Source: Pseudomonas laurylsulfativorans (GTDB taxonomy: Bacteria; Pseudomonadota; Gammaproteobacteria; Pseudomonadales; Pseudomonadaceae). From it: a DNA stretch of 64,000 bases. Where the stretch lies: the NCBI RefSeq assembly GCF_002906155.1, contig NZ_MUJK01000012.1:1-64000 (forward strand), in the 5' to 3' direction. The notes beneath the pieces were generated by a model that was not told where the DNA came from, did no database searches, and worked only from the letters and a program-made list of their open reading frames with translations. The position numbers and the translations under genes are program-made. Shown here one piece after another: positions 60,473-64,000 of the stretch (within the stretch, counting starts at the first letter, position 1; every line of letters starts with the position of its first letter).

Positions 60473-61699
60473 TTACGGCCAGCGCTTGAAAATCAGCGAA
60501 GTATTCACCCCGCCAAACGCAAAGTTGTTGTTCATCACGTACCGATTGCTCATCTGTCGAAACTCGCCGCGCAGGTAATCCAGCTTGCCGCAATGCGGGT
60601 CGACTTCGTCGAGGTTGAAGGTGTGGGCGTAGAGGTCGCGGTTCATCATTTCGATGCTGAACCACGATTCCAGCGCACCGCAGGCGCCGAGGGTGTGGCC
60701 GAGGAAGCTTTTCTGCGAGCTGATTGGCATGTGTTCGCCGAACAGGCTGCTGGTGGCCAGGGTTTCGGCGATGTCGCCCTGTTCGGTGGCGGTGCCGTGG
60801 CCGTTGACGTAGCCGATGTCAGACGGTTCCAGCCCGGCGTCTTCCAGGGCCAGTTCCATGGCCCGGCGCATGGTGATTTGTTCGGGGCGGGTGGTGTGCT
60901 GGCCGTCGGCGTTGCTGCCGAATCCGACGATCTCGGCATGGATGTGCGCGCCGCGGGCCAGGGCGTGTTCCAGTTCTTCGAGCACCAGCATGCCGCCGCC
61001 TTCGCCGATCACCAGGCCGTCGCGTGCGGTGTCGTAAGGGCGCGGGCTGCGTTGCGGGGTGTCGTTCTTCAGGCTGGTGGCGTAGAGCGCGTCGAAGACC
61101 ATGGCTTCGGTCGGGCACAGTTCTTCGGCGCCGCCGGCGAGCATCAGCGGCAGGCGGCCGAACTTGATCGCCTCGTAGGCATAGCCAATGCCCTGGCTGC
61201 CGCTGGTGCAGGCGCTGGAGGTCGGGATCAGGCGACCGGTGAGGCCGAAGAAGATGCTGATATTGGCTGCCGTGGTGTGCGGCATCATGCGCACGTAGGA
61301 GTTGGCGTTCAGGCCTTCGGCCACTGAGTTGAGCAGCATGTTGCCGAATGCCTTGATCTCATCGGTGCTGCCGGTGGAGGAACCGCAGGCGACGCCCATG
61401 CGCCCGTCCTTGATCGACTCGTCGCCCAACAGGCCGGCGTCGGCCAGTGCCATTTCCGCGGCACCCACTGCAAGCCGCGAAACCCGGCCCATGCTGCGCA
61501 GTTGCTTGCGGGTCCAGTGGCTGGGCACCTTGAAGTCATCAATGGGGCCAGCCAGGCGCGTGTTGAGTTCGGTAAAGCGATCCCACTCGTCCATCCGGCG
61601 GATGCCGCTGCGGTTGGCCGCGAAGTTGCCGGCGATGGTTTCCCAATCGCTGCCGAGCGAGGTGATGCCGGCCATGCCGGTGACGACGACGCGCTTCAT
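60473..61699 (-). CDS. apeR: Beta-ketoacyl-ACP synthase of an aryl-polyene-type cluster
   Basis: A 408-residue FabF-like condensing enzyme. The active Cys lies in SSACTSGSQG, with His in GHGTATEQGD and LGHTLGACGA. ATG 61699 overlaps the apeQ stop (TGATG) and has GGAGG nine bases before; GTG 61705 is an alternative. Last of a leftward run KS-dehydratase-reductase-KS whose genes overlap by a few bases. That order is the apeO-P-Q-R block of aryl polyene pathways. The pathway name rests on gene order, since the rest of the cluster is outside the window. Confidence 0.85.
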   Translation of the reverse strand: MKRVVVTGMAGITSLGSDWETIAGNFAANRSGIRRMDEWDRFTELNTRLAGPIDDFKVPSHWTRKQLRSMGRVSRLAVGAAEMALADAGLLGDESIKDGRMGVACGSSTGSTDEIKAFGNMLLNSVAEGLNANSYVRMMPHTTAANISIFFGLTGRLIPTSSACTSGSQGIGYAYEAIKFGRLPLMLAGGAEELCPTEAMVFDALYATSLKNDTPQRSPRPYDTARDGLVIGEGGGMLVLEELEHALARGAHIHAEIVGFGSNADGQHTTRPEQITMRRAMELALEDAGLEPSDIGYVNGHGTATEQGDIAETLATSSLFGEHMPISSQKSFLGHTLGACGALESWFSIEMMNRDLYAHTFNLDEVDPHCGKLDYLRGEFRQMSNRYVMNNNFAFGGVNTSLIFKRWP

Positions 61700-62427
61700 C
61701 AGCACAGGCCTCCGTTGACGGCCAGAACCTGCCGGGTGATGTACGAGGCTTCCGCCGACATCAGGAAATTCACCGCACCGGCCACCTCTTCAGGGGTGCC
61801 CATGCGTTGTGCGGGGATCATTTTCATCAGTTCTTCCACCGGCACGTTTTCGTCGAGCATGGCTGTGTCGATCAGGCCGGGTGCGACACAGTTAACGGTG
61901 ATTTTGCGCTTGCCCAGCTCGATCGCCAATGCCTTGGCTGCGCCGATCAATCCAGCCTTGGAGGCGCTGTAGTTGACCTGGCCACGGTTGCCGATCAGGC
62001 CGGATACCGAGGTGATGCAAACAATCCGCCCGGCGGCGCGACGACGAATCATCGGCATCATCACCGGGTGCAGCACGTTATAGAAACCGTCGAGGTTGGT
62101 GCGCATCACCACATCCCAGTCTTCTTCGCTCAAGGCCGGAAAAGCACCGTCGCGGGTCAGGCCGGCATTGAGCACCACGCCGTAATAGGCGCCGTGGGTT
62201 TCCACGTCGGCTTCGAGAATTTCTTTGCAGCGGGCGCGGTCGGCCACGTCGAACTGCAGGATGCGCGCACGACGGCCCAAGGCCTCGACTTCGGTCTTGA
62301 CGGCTTCGGCGTCGGCCAGGCCGCTGCGGCAATGCAGCACGATGTCGTGCCCGGCCTGGGCCAGACGCAGGGCGATGGCGCGGCCGATGCCACGGCTGGA
62401 ACCGGTGACCAGTACGGATTCAGTCAT
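61699..62427 (-). CDS. apeQ: 3-ketoacyl-ACP reductase of an aryl-polyene-type cluster
   Basis: A 242-residue short-chain dehydrogenase (FabG-like). The NADPH loop is TGSSRGIG, NAG is in VVLNAGLTRDG, and the catalytic Ser and YSASKAG (Tyr, Lys) are present. It would reduce the 3-keto group during polyene chain elongation. Overlaps apeP and apeR by four and one bases, so the block is translated as a coupled unit. Confidence 0.88.
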   Translation of the reverse strand: MTESVLVTGSSRGIGRAIALRLAQAGHDIVLHCRSGLADAEAVKTEVEALGRRARILQFDVADRARCKEILEADVETHGAYYGVVLNAGLTRDGAFPALSEEDWDVVMRTNLDGFYNVLHPVMMPMIRRRAAGRIVCITSVSGLIGNRGQVNYSASKAGLIGAAKALAIELGKRKITVNCVAPGLIDTAMLDENVPVEELMKMIPAQRMGTPEEVAGAVNFLMSAEASYITRQVLAVNGGLC

Positions 62428-62885
62428 GACTGGACTCCTTCGGGTTCATGGAGATATTGAGCGGCCTGGGGTGGGCGATACACGTTCAGACGGGCGGTGG
62501 CGTGAATGCCGTGGGCGTTGATGTGGCACTCAAACACACCCATGCCGTTGTCGTCTTCCAGAGAGCGAATGCCGTGGATGGTCAACTCGCAGCCGGCCGG
62601 GAAGCTTTCAACGTTGCATTCGAATTTACGGCTGCCGAGCAGGAAGCCCAACGCCACGTCATCACCGCGCTGACGCGCATGGCAACCGGCGAAGGCGGCC
62701 ACACTCTGGGCCATCAGTTCGATGCCGACCCAGGCTGGCAGGCTGCCGTCGGGGAGATTGAACAGGCCATCGGGCTTGACGGTCAGGCGGGTGTGAATCT
62801 GCTCTTCATCGAACGCCAGGATCTGATCGATGAGGATCATGTCGCCAGCGTGGGGCAGCAATTCGGCGAGCGGCCAGTCAATCAT
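62424..62885 (-). CDS. apeP: Hotdog-fold 3-hydroxyacyl-ACP dehydratase of an aryl-polyene-type cluster
   Basis: A 153-residue FabZ/ApeI-like hotdog protein. The LLPHAGDMILIDQILAFD motif carries the catalytic His, and VGIELMAQSVAAFAG is the hotdog helix. It should dehydrate 3-hydroxyacyl-ACP to introduce the conjugated double bonds. ATGA overlaps link it to apeO upstream and apeQ downstream. Confidence 0.87.
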   Translation of the reverse strand: MIDWPLAELLPHAGDMILIDQILAFDEEQIHTRLTVKPDGLFNLPDGSLPAWVGIELMAQSVAAFAGCHARQRGDDVALGFLLGSRKFECNVESFPAGCELTIHGIRSLEDDNGMGVFECHINAHGIHATARLNVYRPPQAAQYLHEPEGVQS

Positions 62886-64000
62886 GGGGCGTCTCCGATA
62901 ATCAGGCTGACGTTATTGCCCCCGAAGGCGAAGGAGTTGCTCATCAGGTAGCGGGGTGCAATGGACGTCAGGCGAGTCGCCGGGGTCACCCATTGCAGCG
63001 GCGGCAGTTCGGGGTCGGGCTGCCCGTCCCAGACATGCGGTGGCAAGGCATGCTCGCGATTGTCAGTGCTCAGGCTCAACCAGCAGAACGCCGCTTCCAG
63101 TGCACCGGCTGCGCCAAGGGTGTGGCCGGTCATCGGTTTGCTCGAGGAACAGTGCACACCGGCCGGGAACAGCGTCGCCACGGCCTGGCTTTCCATGGCG
63201 TCGTTGTGTTGGGTAGCGGTGCCGTGGAGGTTCAGATAAGCGATCTGCTCCGGTTGCAGGTTGGCGCGGCCCAAGGCTTTGCGCATGGCTTGCAGGGCGC
63301 CACGACCCGCCGGCTCCGGGGCGGAAATGTGATGCGCATCGGAGCTGGCGCCGCTGCCGAGCAAGGCAATCGGTTGGCTATCACCTGCACTTTTGGTCAT
63401 CAGGAACAGTACCGCCGCTTCGCCAATATTGATGCCGTTACGGTTCACCGAAAACGGATTGCAACGCTGCTCCGAAACCGCTTCCAGCGCCGTAAAACCA
63501 TTGAGGGTCAGCTTGCACAGGGTATCGACACCGCCACACAGCACCGCGTCGCAAATGCCCAGGTCCAACAGGCGCTGGGCGCTCATCAGGGCTCGGGCAC
63601 TGGAGGTGCAAGCCGTGGAGATGACATAGGCCGGCCCGCTCAATTGCAGCCAGTCGGCGAGGAAATTTGCCGGCGCACCGAGTTCCTGTTGCTGGTAGTC
63701 GTACTCGGCAGGGAACTGCTTTTCGCGCAGGTAATGCGCCAGGCCCTGGCTGGCCTCGTCGATACCCGAGGTGCTGGTGCCCAGCACGACACCGATGCGG
63801 TCGCGGCCGAAGGTCTGGATCGCGCTGTCGATGTCCGCGCGGATTTGCAGCGTGGCTTCCAGCAACAACTGATTGTTGCGACTGTGATGGCGCGACATGT
63901 CGGCTGGAAGGGTTGCCAGTTTGCCCTGGACCGCGCCGACCGGCAGCGTGCGTTGTGGCACCCACCCGGTCTGTTCACGCATGCCGCCGCAGTCGCCGGC
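62882..64000 (-). CDS. apeO: Beta-ketoacyl-ACP synthase of an aryl-polyene-type cluster, N-terminus missing
   Basis: A condensing enzyme cut by the right edge: the frame stays open past the first in-window Met (63982) with six more codons to 64000. Family N-termini lie further upstream, so the gene is partial. Visible residues include VVLGTSTSGIDEA, the active Cys in STACTSSARA, NLHGTATQHND and MTGHTLGAAGA, so all three catalytic residues are intact. First in-window gene of the leftward run. More cluster genes are expected beyond the edge. Confidence 0.85.
   Translation of the reverse strand, partial: AGDCGGMREQTGWVPQRTLPVGAVQGKLATLPADMSRHHSRNNQLLLEATLQIRADIDSAIQTFGRDRIGVVLGTSTSGIDEASQGLAHYLREKQFPAEYDYQQQELGAPANFLADWLQLSGPAYVISTACTSSARALMSAQRLLDLGICDAVLCGGVDTLCKLTLNGFTALEAVSEQRCNPFSVNRNGINIGEAAVLFLMTKSAGDSQPIALLGSGASSDAHHISAPEPAGRGALQAMRKALGRANLQPEQIAYLNLHGTATQHNDAMESQAVATLFPAGVHCSSSKPMTGHTLGAAGALEAAFCWLSLSTDNREHALPPHVWDGQPDPELPPLQWVTPATRLTSIAPRYLMSNSFAFGGNNVSLIIGDAP

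Noticed and set aside
1..64000. tRNA, rRNA and phage att sites
   Set aside because: No cloverleaf with a TTCGA-type T-loop, no rRNA segment and no integrase gene seen anywhere in the window.

Overview
The window is bacterial chromosome from a Pseudomonas of the fluorescens/putida type. The evidence is the GC-rich coding, a complete medium-chain-length polyhydroxyalkanoate (PHA) locus in Pseudomonas order, the blocks hslV-hslU / argS-priA-rpmE / ponA-pilMNOPQ-aroKB / gltBD-hemE, and many REP-type inverted repeats (paired GTAGGAG or GTGGGAG palindromes) between genes. I see no rRNA, tRNA, CRISPR array or prophage.

Layout. 1-61 is the 5' tip of an IS110-family transposase cut by the window edge. 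281-3790 holds a choline/betaine-type binding protein, an HSL-type esterase, proline iminopeptidase and D-aminoacyl-tRNA deacylase. 4112-8489 is opgGH (osmoregulated periplasmic glucans). 8699-16798 runs leftward: a chemotaxis receptor, rsmE, tatCBA, hisE-hisI, ubiB-ubiJ-ubiE. 16954-24278 is the PHA locus: a PHA-system small protein, phaI and phaF rightward, and phaC1-phaZ-phaC2-phaD leftward and convergent on them. 24538-32098 runs leftward: DUF971, hslUV, a SPOR protein, argS, priA. 32379-34873 is rpmE, a secreted nuclease and a malic enzyme. ponA (leftward) is divergent from pilMNOPQ-aroK-aroB-DamX-like (rightward), followed by gltBD and hemE. 53719-56014 is a divergent MFS/LysR pair.

56103-60472 is the accessory part. 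It has two paralogous DUF6124-type small proteins, an 84-residue unknown, a markedly AT-rich pair (XRE-type regulator and YhhQ/VUT-type queuosine-precursor transporter) and a convergent queC of the enterobacterial SGGQDS type. Imperfect direct copies of one motif lie on both sides of this segment. It is the best candidate for acquired and possibly undescribed biology: a regulated 7-deazaguanine acquisition/synthesis module. From 60473 to the right edge is part of an aryl-polyene-type cluster (apeR, apeQ, apeP and an apeO that runs off the end).

Control signals that can be read directly include a sigma-32-like promoter before hslV, a sigma-54-like promoter before phaC1, a possible FliA promoter before the chemoreceptor, a sigma-70-like promoter with nested repeats before gltB, a structured rpmE leader, and several intrinsic terminators. 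One terminator lies inside the signal-peptide codons of the nuclease gene. Two genes (MFS and LysR) take their stop codon from the GTAGGAG end of a REP element.
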